A DNA stretch of 64,000 bases from Proteocatella sphenisci DSM 23131. GTDB taxonomy: Bacteria; Bacillota; Clostridia; Peptostreptococcales; Filifactoraceae. Below are positions 1-8,717 of the stretch, in pieces (within the stretch, counting starts at the first letter, position 1; each line of letters begins with the position of its first letter). The stretch lies in NCBI RefSeq assembly GCF_000423525.1, contig NZ_AUID01000016.1:1-64000 (forward strand), in the 5' to 3' direction. The translations under genes and the position numbers were made by a program. The notes under the pieces are model-generated. The model made no database searches. It had not been told where the DNA came from and worked only from the letters and a program-made list of their open reading frames with translations.

Positions 1-118
1 CCTCCAATACATTTATTAGGGTATAGACTGGATCGTCAGCAGGTAAACCTATTGTGTAAAGATTAAAATTAATAACCTGTTGTCCTTTTTCAAAAAATTG
101 GTTATAATATTGTTTCAT
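1..118 (-). CDS. Possible transposase N-terminus, cut by window edge
   Basis: An open frame of 39 codons starts at the ATG at 118-116 and runs off the left edge without a stop. It begins MKQYYNQFFEKG and contains the stretch GLPADDPVYTLINVLE. The pattern of a short basic/aromatic start followed by 'DDPV..L..VLE' resembles the opening of IS1182-type transposases, but only the first residues are present and the match is from memory. No clear ribosome site precedes the ATG, which is common for transposases. It could be an unrelated small protein or chance. The call rests on residue pattern only. Confidence 0.4.
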   Translation of the reverse strand, partial: MKQYYNQFFEKGQQVINFNLYTIGLPADDPVYTLINVLE

Positions 119-145
119 GGGCAGTTATATTATAAAATATAACGG

Positions 146-216
146 GAAAAGATGGCAATATATTTTGTCATTTTTTTTTGCATTAAAAAAAGCGAACTAG
201 TCGCTTTTTTCTTTGG
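146..216. repeat. Left copy of a 71-80 bp hairpin-bearing repeat
   Basis: This 71-bp stretch is nearly the same as 16602-16681. Both start with GAAAAGATGGC, share TATATTTTGTCAT, and end with an identical block holding the palindrome AAAAAAGCGA-ACTAG-TCGCTTTTTT followed by CTTTGG. The right copy carries a few extra T-rich bases in the middle. Each copy holds two possible stem-loops, and each lies just downstream of a minus-strand gene end. It may be a conserved terminator module or a small dispersed repeat. Confidence 0.75.
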
Positions 217-237
217 GGGCTATTTACCGACAGCCCC
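185..237. terminator. Two stacked hairpins downstream of the HExxH protein gene
   Basis: The first stem-loop is AAAAAAGCGA / TCGCTTTTTT (185-210), symmetric, so it could end transcription from either side. The second pairs GGGGCT (216-221) with AGCCCC (232-237) and is followed by TTTT on the plus strand. The minus-strand gene ending at 247 reads into both. Confidence 0.65.
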
Positions 238-246
238 TTTTAATAT

Positions 247-1518
247 TTATGCTACATTGTCATATTCAATATTAATATTATCAATATTAGTTTTTATTAC
301 CTCTCTTAAATCAACCAATTCTGGATATCCGTAAAAAAAGTTTATTTTTTGACTCGTCACTGAATTATCGTCGGGTTTATCATTCATAACAAAAGAAATG
401 AAGGTCTCGCAAATATCTTCAGCTGTATCAGTCGCGGCATAAGAGGTTACAAAATCCGATTTATGTCTCAAATAGAACAAATATCGGTCTACCGTATTTT
501 GATTTTCAAATCTTAACAAATCCCAAAAACTCATGCTGAACAAATTAAGATAAGAATCCAGTTTTGTAACTACTTCGTAGTCGTAATATGTGTATATATT
601 AGGTTCTTGAGAATATGATACCTGAGTTTCATTAAGTGTTACATAGTGGAAATATTCGTGTATTACTGTCTCATAAAATAATTCTTTATCTGAAGTATCA
701 TCTGGATCTACAGAAATGCTCCATCTGCTTCCAATTGAGTCATTTGTTATTACATAACCCAAATTATTCATTTCTCCATCTGAAGTAATCATTAAATTAT
801 CAAAACCATTGAAATATTCATAAGGTATTATTGATAGGATTTCATTCCATATATCTGGATATTTTTCTTTTATCCGATGATCTTTTGTACTTAGAGTGAC
901 ATGAGGAATTTCTTCATAATTAAGATTTCCTTCATCAATCGTGTATACTGCGAGCAAATTCTCGCTCCCACCTAATATATGACGAATAAGCTGTTCTGAG
1001 TTCAGTTTATTGTATTTAACTAATATGACCTTTACTTCTTCTACTATTTTTTCTACCTCATTATCACTTATAGTGTAGTCTCTCTCATATTTTTCACAAA
1101 GTACATACAGCCTTTCGTAATCAACTGTCGTAATTACAGTTTTAAGATTCTCTAAAACATAATTAGTATAATTCATATTAATAAAAGTGTTGTCATAATT
1201 ACCGTCAAAATAATATTTAACAGTGTACTCATCCAATTTTTTTATAAGTTCTTTCATGGCCTGTACCTCTTTAGATGAAGGTTTTCCTTTTTGAATATCA
1301 ATCCTGTCTTCATAGAGAGATTTCCAATTCTTTACGAGCATAGATATTTTTTGTTTTTCAAAGCTGTTGATTTTATTCTCCAGCTCTCCCATGAATATAG
1401 TAGCTGCTTCACTATTACTGTATTGTCTCAGAGGCTTTACTAGAGCATGGGAAAAGCTTGTAAGCGAAACTATTAGAATCATTGTCAGGCTTAAAATTTT
1501 CTTATTTATAGAATTCAT
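247..1518 (-). CDS. Secreted putative zinc metallopeptidase (HExxH)
   Basis: The product has 423 residues. A hydrophobic segment at residues 8-26 ending near SHA looks like a signal peptide without a lipobox, so export is likely. The centre is charged and mostly helical. The key feature is HEYFH at 287-291, a zinc-binding HExxH, followed about 90 residues later by AEDICETF, which has the shape of the third-ligand glutamate motif in gluzincin-type peptidases. I do not recognise the family and infer peptidase activity from these motifs only. The gene stands alone: the hairpins at 185-237 end it, and GGAGAAG lies just before the ATG. The unrelated plus-strand gene starts at 1735. Confidence 0.7.
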   Translation of the reverse strand: MNSINKKILSLTMILIVSLTSFSHALVKPLRQYSNSEAATIFMGELENKINSFEKQKISMLVKNWKSLYEDRIDIQKGKPSSKEVQAMKELIKKLDEYTVKYYFDGNYDNTFINMNYTNYVLENLKTVITTVDYERLYVLCEKYERDYTISDNEVEKIVEEVKVILVKYNKLNSEQLIRHILGGSENLLAVYTIDEGNLNYEEIPHVTLSTKDHRIKEKYPDIWNEILSIIPYEYFNGFDNLMITSDGEMNNLGYVITNDSIGSRWSISVDPDDTSDKELFYETVIHEYFHYVTLNETQVSYSQEPNIYTYYDYEVVTKLDSYLNLFSMSFWDLLRFENQNTVDRYLFYLRHKSDFVTSYAATDTAEDICETFISFVMNDKPDDNSVTSQKINFFYGYPELVDLREVIKTNIDNINIEYDNVA

Positions 1519-1734
1519 AGCTTCTCCTTTACTTGGCTTTAAAAGTAATTATCTTGAATTTATAATAACATTGATATCGTCAAGTTACAACTTACTTTTA
1601 CCATTCTTGCGGGCACCTTAAACAAGTTTTTATGATAATGTAAGATTACTATGCCTTATTTAGTGGTATATATCTGATGAATAGTTTTAATAATATTTCT
1701 AATCAATCATTAGTCAGAGAGAGGAGTGTCTTAT

Positions 1735-2055
1735 ATGCCAAAAGTATTTCCAAATAATAAAAGATGGGAAAGAGGAGGAAGACTCAACCAAAAAAGACAG
1801 GTAGAAATGAGTGAGGATGAGAAATCACTTGTCGCAAAATGTGATGGCATAAAACAACAACACCCTTGTAACAATCCTGTTTTTCGCTGTTCTGAGTGTG
1901 GAAATTATGGTTGCTCTCAGGAAGTAGCAGACAAATGTACTAAGCAAGGCTTTAAGAATGACAAATGCCTGCATTGCGGTTCAGTCGATACACAGATTCC
2001 CGTTATGAAAGATGATCTTGAAAAATTTGTGGCTGAGTGGGAAAATGAAATATAG
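1735..2055 (+). CDS. Small zinc-ribbon-like cysteine-rich protein
   Basis: The product has 106 residues. GAGGAG at 1721-1726 sits 8 bases before the ATG at 1735, which favours this start over an in-frame GTG at 1726. The N-terminus is basic (PNNKRWERGGRLNQKR). From about residue 33 there are cysteines in the pattern C-x8-C...CSECGNYGC...C...CLHCG, enough for one or two zinc ribbons. The C-terminal 25 residues are acidic. A cytoplasmic metal- or nucleic-acid-binding role is likely, but I do not recognise the family. It is monocistronic, with a strong terminator right after it. Confidence 0.75.
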   Translation: MPKVFPNNKRWERGGRLNQKRQVEMSEDEKSLVAKCDGIKQQHPCNNPVFRCSECGNYGCSQEVADKCTKQGFKNDKCLHCGSVDTQIPVMKDDLEKFVAEWENEI

Positions 2056-2060
2056 TGATA

Positions 2061-2096
2061 AAAAATCTCTCTTTTAAAGTCAAAAGAGAGATTTTT
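2061..2096 (+). terminator. Intrinsic terminator of the zinc-ribbon gene
   Basis: AAAAATCTCTCTTTT and AAAAGAGAGATTTTT pair almost perfectly around a 6-base loop, with A and T runs on the two sides. The hairpin starts 5 bases after the stop codon. It may also serve the converging corA gene. Confidence 0.9.
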
Positions 2097-2117
2097 GTTG
2101 TAAAATATTAAATTTTT

Positions 2118-2945
2118 TTAAAACCATTTTTTCTTCTTAAAAAATGCTATGCACATTAAAAATACTGACAAACTAACCATAATAACGAATTGATATCCAT
2201 TGTGCCAGTTAAATTCAGGCATTTTCAAGTTCATACCATACCAGCCCACAATAAGAGTCAAAGGGAGAAAAATAGATGTTACGACCGTGAAAGTTCTCAT
2301 GATAACATTTTGTTCAATGTCTACCTGGGCCTGATATGCTTCTCTTACCTGTGATACATAATCCTGAATATGCAAAACAGACAAAAAAAGCCTGTCTATT
2401 CTATTATCAAGCACTTTAAAATACCTCATGTGCGATTGTGAAATAAGATCATTATCATTTTCAAGCAGCTCTTCAAAAATACTGTTAAGCTGCTCATAGT
2501 ATCTTTTTAATAAAGACAAGCTCCTTCTAAATGAAACAATCTCTCTTGCTAAGTCTATTTTGGTGTTTCTTAATAAATCGTCTTCAAATTTAAAAATCTG
2601 ATCTTCTATATTTTCAAGGTTATCCATATCAAATTTTAAAAGTTCAATAAAAAAAGATGATAAAATCTTTTCTGAGCTGATATGTTCTTTAACTTTTAAA
2701 TCAAGCATTTCTTTGGCCATATCATCTCTGCATATAAATATAATGTTATTTTCGGTGAAATAGATTATTATCCTGCAAGTTTCCTGGCTTGGATCAAAAA
2801 CGTTGTGCCAGTCAAAAGCTATTAAGTCAAATCCCTCTAAACACTCAAGCCTTTCTACCGTGTTTGATTCTATTTTATCATAAGCCTGCTTTTCAATCAT
2901 TTGGCTAACCTTGAAAAGCTCATCAATTTTAATAACCTTAAACAT
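2118..2945 (-). CDS. corA: CorA-family magnesium/divalent cation transporter
   Basis: The product has 275 residues. The N-terminal two-thirds is a soluble alpha/beta and long-helix region (FRRSLSLLKRYYEQLNSIFEELLE is typical of the CorA stalk). Two C-terminal membrane helices follow (about 215-240 and 252-270), with the CorA signature GMN in WYGMNLKMPEFNW between them. The family forms pentameric Mg2+ (sometimes Co2+ or Ni2+) channels in the cytoplasmic membrane. The gene is a little shorter than classical CorA (about 316). Its start overlaps the end of the DUF134 gene by 8 bases, so the two are translationally coupled. Confidence 0.9.
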   Translation of the reverse strand: MFKVIKIDELFKVSQMIEKQAYDKIESNTVERLECLEGFDLIAFDWHNVFDPSQETCRIIIYFTENNIIFICRDDMAKEMLDLKVKEHISSEKILSSFFIELLKFDMDNLENIEDQIFKFEDDLLRNTKIDLAREIVSFRRSLSLLKRYYEQLNSIFEELLENDNDLISQSHMRYFKVLDNRIDRLFLSVLHIQDYVSQVREAYQAQVDIEQNVIMRTFTVVTSIFLPLTLIVGWYGMNLKMPEFNWHNGYQFVIMVSLSVFLMCIAFFKKKKWF

Positions 2946-3384
2946 TTTTTATACCTCTACACCATTTTTCACAAGTTTCACTGCGTTTTCTACACCCAAC
3001 TTTTTCCGAGTTACATTCTGGACATATAAAATGATCATCTTCTTGTTTTACTTCATATATTTTTCCGCAATTACCACACTTTAGCTCACAGTTTCTTGTG
3101 GTATAATGACCCCCACCTATCTTTATGGCTTTTCCTTGTGTAAGAGCTATTGCTATTACTTTTCTTGCATTATCAATTACATTTTGAAATGTTTGTCTTG
3201 AAATATGCATTTTTTCTGCGCACTCTTCTTGATTAAGGCCTTCAATATCCTTTAATCTAATTGCTTCTAGCTCTTCTATTTTCAGATTCACTTCCTCTAT
3301 TTCACATTTAGGCTTATTCAAAGGCACAAAATATGTGTCCTTTGGAAAAAATTCTACTCTTCTAAACTTTGTTGGTCTGGGCAC
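2938..3384 (-). CDS. DUF134 DNA-binding protein with zinc ribbon
   Basis: The product has 148 residues. It starts MPRPTKFRRVEFFP, the typical DUF134 opening. A helix-turn-helix lies at about 38-80 (IKIEELEAIRLKD then NQEECAEKMHISRQTFQ). The C-terminus holds a four-cysteine ribbon (CGNCGKIYE...CPECNS) and more cysteines near the end. DUF134 proteins are predicted regulators often encoded near NifX/NafY-type proteins; one of those lies at 31989, about 28 kb away. Here the gene leads a two-gene unit with corA, so metal-dependent regulation is possible but unproven. Confidence 0.88.
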   Translation of the reverse strand: MPRPTKFRRVEFFPKDTYFVPLNKPKCEIEEVNLKIEELEAIRLKDIEGLNQEECAEKMHISRQTFQNVIDNARKVIAIALTQGKAIKIGGGHYTTRNCELKCGNCGKIYEVKQEDDHFICPECNSEKVGCRKRSETCEKWCRGIKNV

Positions 3385-3563
3385 AATTATCCTCCTGTTA
3401 TTTCTCTTTTATTCAATCCCGTGTCTTTTTAATCAAATCATATGAAACTATATATATACTACCATATTTATCAAATTATAGTATATTCAAAATTATTTTT
3501 TTATTTTTTCAAGTGACAATATTCATTTGTTTATTGATGCTGCAAGTATGGTATAACTATACA

Positions 3564-3586
3564 AAGCGTTAATTTTATATACGCTT
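3564..3586. promoter_or_regulatory. Inverted repeat upstream of hcp (operator or leader stem)
   Basis: AAGCGT at 3564-3569 and ACGCTT at 3581-3586 are perfect complements 11 bases apart. A second small dyad, GTATA-AC-TATAC, lies at 3551-3562. Both lie between the divergent DUF134 and hcp genes and within 80 bases of the hcp start, whose AAGGAGG is near 3616. They could bind a regulator or fold in the leader. No factor can be assigned. Confidence 0.4.
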
Positions 3587-3629
3587 AAAAACTGATATTT
3601 ATTTCTTAAATTATTAAGGAGGATTAAAA

Positions 3630-5258
3630 ATGAGCATGTTTTGTTATCAATGCCAGGAAACAGCCAAAGGTACAGGTTGTGAAGTAAGAGGAGTATGTGG
3701 CAAAAACGAGGAAGTTGCAAAGCTCCAGGATTTACTTATTTATGTAAGCAAAGGTATATCTGAAATAGTTTTAAAAGGAAATATCGATATCAATTCAATA
3801 CCTGAAGTAAACCATGAAGTTCTAAACAATCTCTTCATGACAATAACAAATGCCAATTTTGATGAGCAAGCTATAGAAAATCAGATCAACCGTGTGATAT
3901 CTTTAAGAAATGACTTGAGAGCAAAAGTTTCAGTTTCCGAACTTGGTGATGCTTCTAATTTTGATGTTGGTGATAGGGCCTCTATGCTCGAAAAAGCATC
4001 AACTGTTGGAGTTTTGTCAACAGATAATGAAGATGTCCGTTCACTTAGAGAAATGATTATATACGGTCTTAAGGGAATGGCTGCCTATACACACCACGCT
4101 CTTAACGCAGGAAAAGAAAATCTCGAAATAAATGCTTTTATTTATGAAGCCCTTGCTTCTACACTTGATGATTCACTTACTGCAGATGACCTGGTTGCTC
4201 TTACTCTTAAAACTGGCCAGTTTGGAGTTTCTGCAATGGCTCTTCTTGACGAAGCAAATACTTCTAAATACGGAAACCCCGAAATCACAAATGTAAATAT
4301 TGGAGTAGGTAAAAATCCGGCAATACTTATATCTGGTCACGACCTTACAGATCTTGAGCAACTACTTGAGCAGACAAAGGGAACTGGAGTAGACGTGTAT
4401 ACTCACAGTGAGATGCTTCCAGCTCATTACTATCCAGCATTTAAAAAATATGACAACTTTGTTGGAAACTATGGCGGTTCATGGTGGAGACAAGTTACAG
4501 AATTTGAAACTTTCAATGGGCCGGTTCTCTTTACCACTAACTGTATAGTTCCTCCGAGAAAAGAAGAAATCAGAGACCGAATATTCACTACAGGAACAGC
4601 TGGTTATCCAGGAAGCATGCATATTAATGTTGAAGAAAATGGCAAAAAAGATTTTTCAGCTATAATAGAAATGGCAAAGAAATGTCCAGCTCCAACTGAA
4701 ATAGAAACTGGTTCAATTGTAGGCGGATTTGCTCATAACCAGGTGTTTGCACTTGCAGACAAAGTAGTAGATGCTGTTAAAACTGGAGCTATAAAGAAAT
4801 TCTTTGTTATGGCCGGATGTGACGGGAGAATGAAGTCAAGAGAGTACTACACTGAGTTTGCAGAAAAACTACCAAAAGATACAGTGATTCTTACAGCAGG
4901 GTGTGCTAAATATCGTTATAACAAGCTTAACCTTGGAGATATTGGAGGAATTCCAAGAGTGCTTGATGCAGGACAGTGTAATGACTCATATTCACTTGCT
5001 GTAATCGCACTTAAACTCAAAGAGATATTTGGGCTTGAAGACATAAACGACCTGCCAATAGCATATAATATAGCATGGTATGAGCAAAAAGCAGTTATTG
5101 TACTTCTGGCACTTCTTTCTCTTGGAGTGAAAAATATACACCTTGGACCAACACTTCCAGGTTTCCTTTCTCCAAATGTTGCGAAAGTACTTGTAGAAAA
5201 ATTTGGAATAGCTGGAATAGGTACACCAGAAGACGATATAAATTTATTCCTGTCTTAA
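3630..5258 (+). CDS. hcp: Hybrid cluster protein (hydroxylamine/NO reductase), copy 1
   Basis: The product has 542 residues, normal for Hcp. The N-terminal cysteine set C-x2-C-x7-C-x5-C (residues 5, 8, 16, 22) binds the first Fe-S cluster and marks the strict-anaerobe type. Hybrid-cluster ligands are visible downstream: the GHDL and [10 protein letters not shown] region, TTNC, MAGCDG, TAGCAKY and [10 protein letters not shown]. Hcp is a cytoplasmic protein that reduces hydroxylamine in vitro and acts on nitric oxide during nitrosative stress. It is monocistronic, with AAGGAGG upstream and a terminator at 5271. A second copy lies at 5907 on the other strand. Confidence 0.96.
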   Translation: MSMFCYQCQETAKGTGCEVRGVCGKNEEVAKLQDLLIYVSKGISEIVLKGNIDINSIPEVNHEVLNNLFMTITNANFDEQAIENQINRVISLRNDLRAKVSVSELGDASNFDVGDRASMLEKASTVGVLSTDNEDVRSLREMIIYGLKGMAAYTHHALNAGKENLEINAFIYEALASTLDDSLTADDLVALTLKTGQFGVSAMALLDEANTSKYGNPEITNVNIGVGKNPAILISGHDLTDLEQLLEQTKGTGVDVYTHSEMLPAHYYPAFKKYDNFVGNYGGSWWRQVTEFETFNGPVLFTTNCIVPPRKEEIRDRIFTTGTAGYPGSMHINVEENGKKDFSAIIEMAKKCPAPTEIETGSIVGGFAHNQVFALADKVVDAVKTGAIKKFFVMAGCDGRMKSREYYTEFAEKLPKDTVILTAGCAKYRYNKLNLGDIGGIPRVLDAGQCNDSYSLAVIALKLKEIFGLEDINDLPIAYNIAWYEQKAVIVLLALLSLGVKNIHLGPTLPGFLSPNVAKVLVEKFGIAGIGTPEDDINLFLS

Positions 5259-5270
5259 AATATAACCATA

Positions 5271-5303
5271 AAAAAAGCTGTATGTTTTTATACGGCTTTT
5301 TTT
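5271..5303. terminator. Shared terminator between hcp and hsp20
   Basis: AAAAAAGCTGTATG and its near complement ending GGCTTTTTTT form a hairpin between two converging genes. A and T runs on both sides suggest it works in both directions. Confidence 0.85.
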
Positions 5304-5308
5304 ATACA

Positions 5309-5755
5309 CTATAGTATCTCTATTTTCCTGGATCTGTCTTCTTTTTGTTTCTTAGGTATAGTAAGATTCAAAACTCCATTGTCGAGTTTTGCCACAATAC
5401 CGTTCTCAAGAGCATCAGCTAAATAAATGCTTCTGTTAAGTGAACTATGCTTTCTCTCACGATGGATATAATTCTTCTTTATTTCTTCACTGGATTCATC
5501 TTTTTCAATTGAAATCTGAAGTCGTCCTCTATCTATCTTAACTTCTATTTCTTCTTTACTTATGCCAGGAAGTTCAGCTTCTACAACATAGTCATCGTCA
5601 TTTTCCTGCACATCTATTCTGAAAGTTTCTGCAAGAAGATTCTTTTTTCCCCATAGTCCGTCATCAAAAAAATCCCCCAACATATTGTCGAAATTATTAA
5701 AGTCTGACATCAAAACATCTTGCTTTCTTCTGTTCATTGGAACTAGACCTAACAT
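5309..5755 (-). CDS. Small heat shock protein, Hsp20/alpha-crystallin family
   Basis: The product has 148 residues. The N-terminus MLGLVPMNRRKQDV and the acidic/aromatic region that follows are typical of clostridial Hsp18/Hsp20. The alpha-crystallin domain runs from about 44 to 138 with VEAELPGISKEEIEVKI and the conserved GVLNLTIPK near the end, followed by a short tail with KIEIL. These proteins form oligomers that hold unfolded proteins without ATP. The promoter at 5786-5814 serves it. I see no CIRCE element. Confidence 0.95.
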   Translation of the reverse strand: MLGLVPMNRRKQDVLMSDFNNFDNMLGDFFDDGLWGKKNLLAETFRIDVQENDDDYVVEAELPGISKEEIEVKIDRGRLQISIEKDESSEEIKKNYIHRERKHSSLNRSIYLADALENGIVAKLDNGVLNLTIPKKQKEDRSRKIEIL

Positions 5756-5785
5756 AATAACCTCCTTTCATTTCAAAAAAACTTC

Positions 5786-5814
5786 ATAATATCATTTTAC
5801 CCCTATTTATTCAA
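5786..5814 (-). promoter_or_regulatory. Sigma-A-type promoter for hsp20
   Basis: On the minus strand TTGAAT (5814-5809) and TATTAT (5791-5786) are separated by exactly 17 bases, about 30 bases upstream of the start codon at 5755. The hexamers fit the housekeeping consensus well. Confidence 0.6.
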
Positions 5815-5856
5815 TTTAATCAAATGCGTTTTACCTGCGAATCGATTTAATGAAAT

Positions 5857-5891
5857 AAAAAAAGCAGAATGACTTAACATTCTACTTTTTT
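5857..5891 (-). terminator. Terminator of hcp copy 2
   Basis: AAAAAAGCAGAATG and CATTCTACTTTTTT pair around ACTTAA with one mismatch. The hairpin lies 16 bases beyond the stop codon at 5907, and a T run follows it in the minus direction. Confidence 0.85.
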
Positions 5892-5906
5892 GAATATATT
5901 ATATAA

Positions 5907-7550
5907 TTATTTTTGTTCTCCAAAGAATAGATTTATATCGTCTTCTACTGTTCCTATTCCAGCTATTCCAAAGTTTTCTACAAGTACTTTTGTAACATTT
6001 GGTGAAAGGAATGCAGGTAGTGTAGGTCCAAGATGGATATCCTTAACTCCAAGAGAAAGAAGTGCCAGTAGTACAATAACTGCTTTTTGCTCATACCAGG
6101 CAATATTATATACTATTGGAAGATCATTAATATCTTCAAGTCCAAATACCTCTTTGAGTTTAAGTGCGATTACAGCAAGTGAATATGAGTCATTACACTG
6201 CCCTGCATCAAGTACTCTTGGGATTCCACCAATGTCTCCAAGGTTAAGCTTGTTGTATTTATACTTTGCACATCCTGCCGTAAGAATTACTGCATCCTTT
6301 GGCAATGCTTCTGCAAAATCTGTATAGTAGTTTCTTGATTTAGCTCTTCCGTCACATCCGGCCATAACAACAAATTTCTTTATTGCTCCAGTTTTAACAG
6401 CATCTACTACTTTGTCTGCAAGTGCAATTACCTGAGCATGTGCAAATCCGCCAACTATTGAACCTGTTTCTATTTCAATTGGTGAATCGCATTTCTTTGC
6501 CATTTCTATTATAGCTGAAAAATCTTTTTCTTCTCCTATGCTGCCTGGTATATGTGCACAACCAGGGAATCCTGATGCACCTGTAGTGAAAATACGCTCT
6601 TTGTAACTATCTTTTGGAGCTACTATACAGTTTGTTGTCATAAGGATAGGTCCATTAAATGATTCAAACTCTTCTTTTTGTTTCCACCATGCATTTCCAT
6701 AGTTTCCAACAAAATTGTCATATTTTTTAAATTCTGGATAATAATGAGCTGGAAGCATCTCACTGTGAGTATATACGTCTACGCCAGTTCCTTTTGTCTG
6801 CTCAAGAAGCATTTCAAGGTCTCTTAAGTCATGTCCTGAAACAAGTATTCCTGGTTTTTTACCTACTCCAATATTTACACTTGTTACTTCCGGATTACCA
6901 TATGTCGAAGTGTTTGCACCGTCAAGCATTGCCATACCAGAAACTCCATATTTACCAGTTTCAAGAGTAAGCGCCACAAGCTCATCCACTGACAAAGTAT
7001 CATCTAATGTAGCTGCAAGAGCTCTTTGAAGGAAAGCGTCTACTTCTTCATTATCTTCTTTAAGAACATTTGCATGTTTTGAATATGCTGAAAGTCCTTT
7101 TAATCCATAAGTTATTAATTCTCTTAGTGAGCGAATATCTTCATTTTCTGTTGATAAAACTCCCACAATTCTTGATTTTGAATCCCAGTCGCTCTTGTCA
7201 GCATTCCATGTTGCTGCTTCAGAAAGACCTGATTTGTCATCAAGCATATTAAGTAATTCAGCTCTTGCGTCTAAAGTTTCTTGTATTTTAGCTACTATTG
7301 CTTCGTCATCAAAGTTTGCATTAGTAATTGTTGTAAACAGATTTAATGTAATAATATGGTTTGCATCCTTAGACACAGGTTTTCCTTCTTTACGAAGTCT
7401 TGTAGTGATTTCAGATATCCCTTTACTTACCCAAACTAGTAAATCTTGCATTGCTGCTACCTGAGGATTTTTACCACATACCCCTAATCTTGTACATCCC
7501 GTAGATCCTGCCGTCTCTTGACACTGATAACAAAACATTAAATTTTCCAT
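5907..7550 (-). CDS. hcp: Hybrid cluster protein, copy 2
   Basis: The product has 547 residues with the same ligand set as copy 1: [13 protein letters not shown]...GVCGK at the N-terminus, TTNC, MAGCDG, TAGCAKY and [10 protein letters not shown]. The C-terminal third is nearly identical to copy 1, while the N-terminal half differs at many positions, including an extra loop around residues 105-125. The gene stands alone, with a terminator at 5857 and a 22-bp inverted repeat at 7593 in its upstream region. Two different promoter regions suggest the copies respond to different cues. Confidence 0.96.
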   Translation of the reverse strand: MENLMFCYQCQETAGSTGCTRLGVCGKNPQVAAMQDLLVWVSKGISEITTRLRKEGKPVSKDANHIITLNLFTTITNANFDDEAIVAKIQETLDARAELLNMLDDKSGLSEAATWNADKSDWDSKSRIVGVLSTENEDIRSLRELITYGLKGLSAYSKHANVLKEDNEEVDAFLQRALAATLDDTLSVDELVALTLETGKYGVSGMAMLDGANTSTYGNPEVTSVNIGVGKKPGILVSGHDLRDLEMLLEQTKGTGVDVYTHSEMLPAHYYPEFKKYDNFVGNYGNAWWKQKEEFESFNGPILMTTNCIVAPKDSYKERIFTTGASGFPGCAHIPGSIGEEKDFSAIIEMAKKCDSPIEIETGSIVGGFAHAQVIALADKVVDAVKTGAIKKFVVMAGCDGRAKSRNYYTDFAEALPKDAVILTAGCAKYKYNKLNLGDIGGIPRVLDAGQCNDSYSLAVIALKLKEVFGLEDINDLPIVYNIAWYEQKAVIVLLALLSLGVKDIHLGPTLPAFLSPNVTKVLVENFGIAGIGTVEDDINLFFGEQK

Positions 7551-7592
7551 TATTTTTTCTCCTTTAGATTTATTGAATTTATTTTTACAATC

Positions 7593-7614
7593 TTGTTAAT
7601 ATAGTTTTTAACAA
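7593..7614. promoter_or_regulatory. Inverted repeat upstream of hcp copy 2
   Basis: TTGTTAA and TTAACAA are perfect 7-base arms separated by 8 bases, 43-64 bases upstream of the start codon. The position fits an operator. Hcp genes are often controlled by Crp/Fnr-family regulators such as HcpR, but the spacing here is not the usual 4-6 bases, so no assignment is made. Confidence 0.45.
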
Positions 7615-7644
7615 ACTTATCTTCTAATACATAATATCATTTAT

Positions 7645-7686
7645 AAAAAAATAAAACCGTAACATTGGTTACGATTTTATTTTTTA
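7645..7686. terminator. Terminator of the asr operon
   Basis: A 15-pair stem with one mismatch joins AAATAAAACCGTAAC to GTTACGATTTTATTT around ATTG, flanked by A and T runs. It lies about 55 bases past the asrC stop. Its inner part, CGTAAC-ATTG-GTTACG, is also a perfect 16-bp palindrome and could double as a binding site for hcp copy 2. Confidence 0.8.
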
Positions 7687-7739
7687 TAATAATTTTTTAA
7701 TTGAATTATTTATAATTAATGTTTTATTTAATATTTCAT

Positions 7740-8702
7740 CTAATATTTTATGCCTTTCCAATAAATTGGAGAACTCACTTCTGCTTTTTCAGATAATACT
7801 ACATCTTTCAATGCCCACTTTTTATATTCTTCAAATCCAGTACGATCTATTATATATCCAATATGCTCTTTTCCTCCTGGAGCATCTTTTTCAATATATT
7901 CAGTTACATAGCCGTAAGTGTTTAATATTATTTTTGTAATGCTCTCTTCATCAGCCCACTTTATAAAATCTTCACCAAGTCTGGGATTCTTTTTACCGGT
8001 CCTTCCCATTAAAGTGAATCTGTAATATTTTTCCTCACTTCTTGTCCATGCTGAATTTGGACAACTAAGTATGCATTCTCCACATCCTATGCATTTTGAT
8101 TCATTTCGGCGAGGTCTGAAATTTACAGTCTCTAAGGCTTCTACTGATTTTTTCTTACATACTTTAACGCATGCACCGCAACTTACACACCTGTCAGCAT
8201 TAAACTGTGGCTCTGTCATACCCATTATACCAAAATCATGCATACGCACCTTTGCACAGTCATTAGGACATCCAGTAAGGGCAATTTTAAAATGCAGGTC
8301 ATTTGGGAAAATAACTTTTTCAATTCTTTGAGCAAAAGCCGACGTATCATAACAACCGTAAGGACATACTCTATTTCCTATACAAGCTGTTACATTCCTG
8401 GTTCCCGCTGCAGGGTATCCCGTGCCTTCTTCAATTTGATTTATATCAAGACCTTCAATCACAGGCTGCAACAACTCATTTACCCTGTCTATATCTTCAA
8501 ATTTTATCCCAGGTAACTCAAATCCCTGTCTGCTTGTGATATGAACCGTACCATTTCCATAAGTCTGAGCAATATTTTGAATTACTGAAAGAAACTCTGC
8601 ATTCAAATGTCCACCAGGGACTCTTATTCTTGATGCAGTTATTCCTCTTTGCTTGGTTATCCTAAATGCATTCTTTTTCAGTTTTTTAGTATTTATATCC
8701 AT
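7740..8702 (-). CDS. asrC: Anaerobic sulfite reductase subunit C
   Basis: AsrC is the catalytic sirohaem subunit that reduces sulfite to sulfide with six electrons. The N-terminal half is a nitrite/sulfite-reductase ferredoxin-like domain. The [4Fe-4S]-sirohaem ligands are in CIGNRVCPYGC and TGCPNDC. Two ferredoxin clusters follow (CVSCGACVKVC and CIGCGECILSC). Length is about 320 residues, as expected. The chosen ATG at 8702 lies 8 bases after AAAAGGA, which overlaps two earlier in-frame ATGs at 8711 and 8708. It is the last gene of the fnt-asrABC operon. Sirohaem is also the entry substrate of the haem pathway at 52-55 kb. Confidence 0.95.
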   Translation of the reverse strand: MDINTKKLKKNAFRITKQRGITASRIRVPGGHLNAEFLSVIQNIAQTYGNGTVHITSRQGFELPGIKFEDIDRVNELLQPVIEGLDINQIEEGTGYPAAGTRNVTACIGNRVCPYGCYDTSAFAQRIEKVIFPNDLHFKIALTGCPNDCAKVRMHDFGIMGMTEPQFNADRCVSCGACVKVCKKKSVEALETVNFRPRRNESKCIGCGECILSCPNSAWTRSEEKYYRFTLMGRTGKKNPRLGEDFIKWADEESITKIILNTYGYVTEYIEKDAPGGKEHIGYIIDRTGFEEYKKWALKDVVLSEKAEVSSPIYWKGIKY

Positions 8703-8717
8703 ATCCATCATCCTTTT

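Noticed and set aside
5890-6327. Plus-strand open frame of 145 codons opposite hcp copy 2
   Set aside because: It lies entirely inside the hcp gene on the other strand, lacks a ribosome site and resembles no family; it is a shadow of Ser/Thr-rich complement coding.
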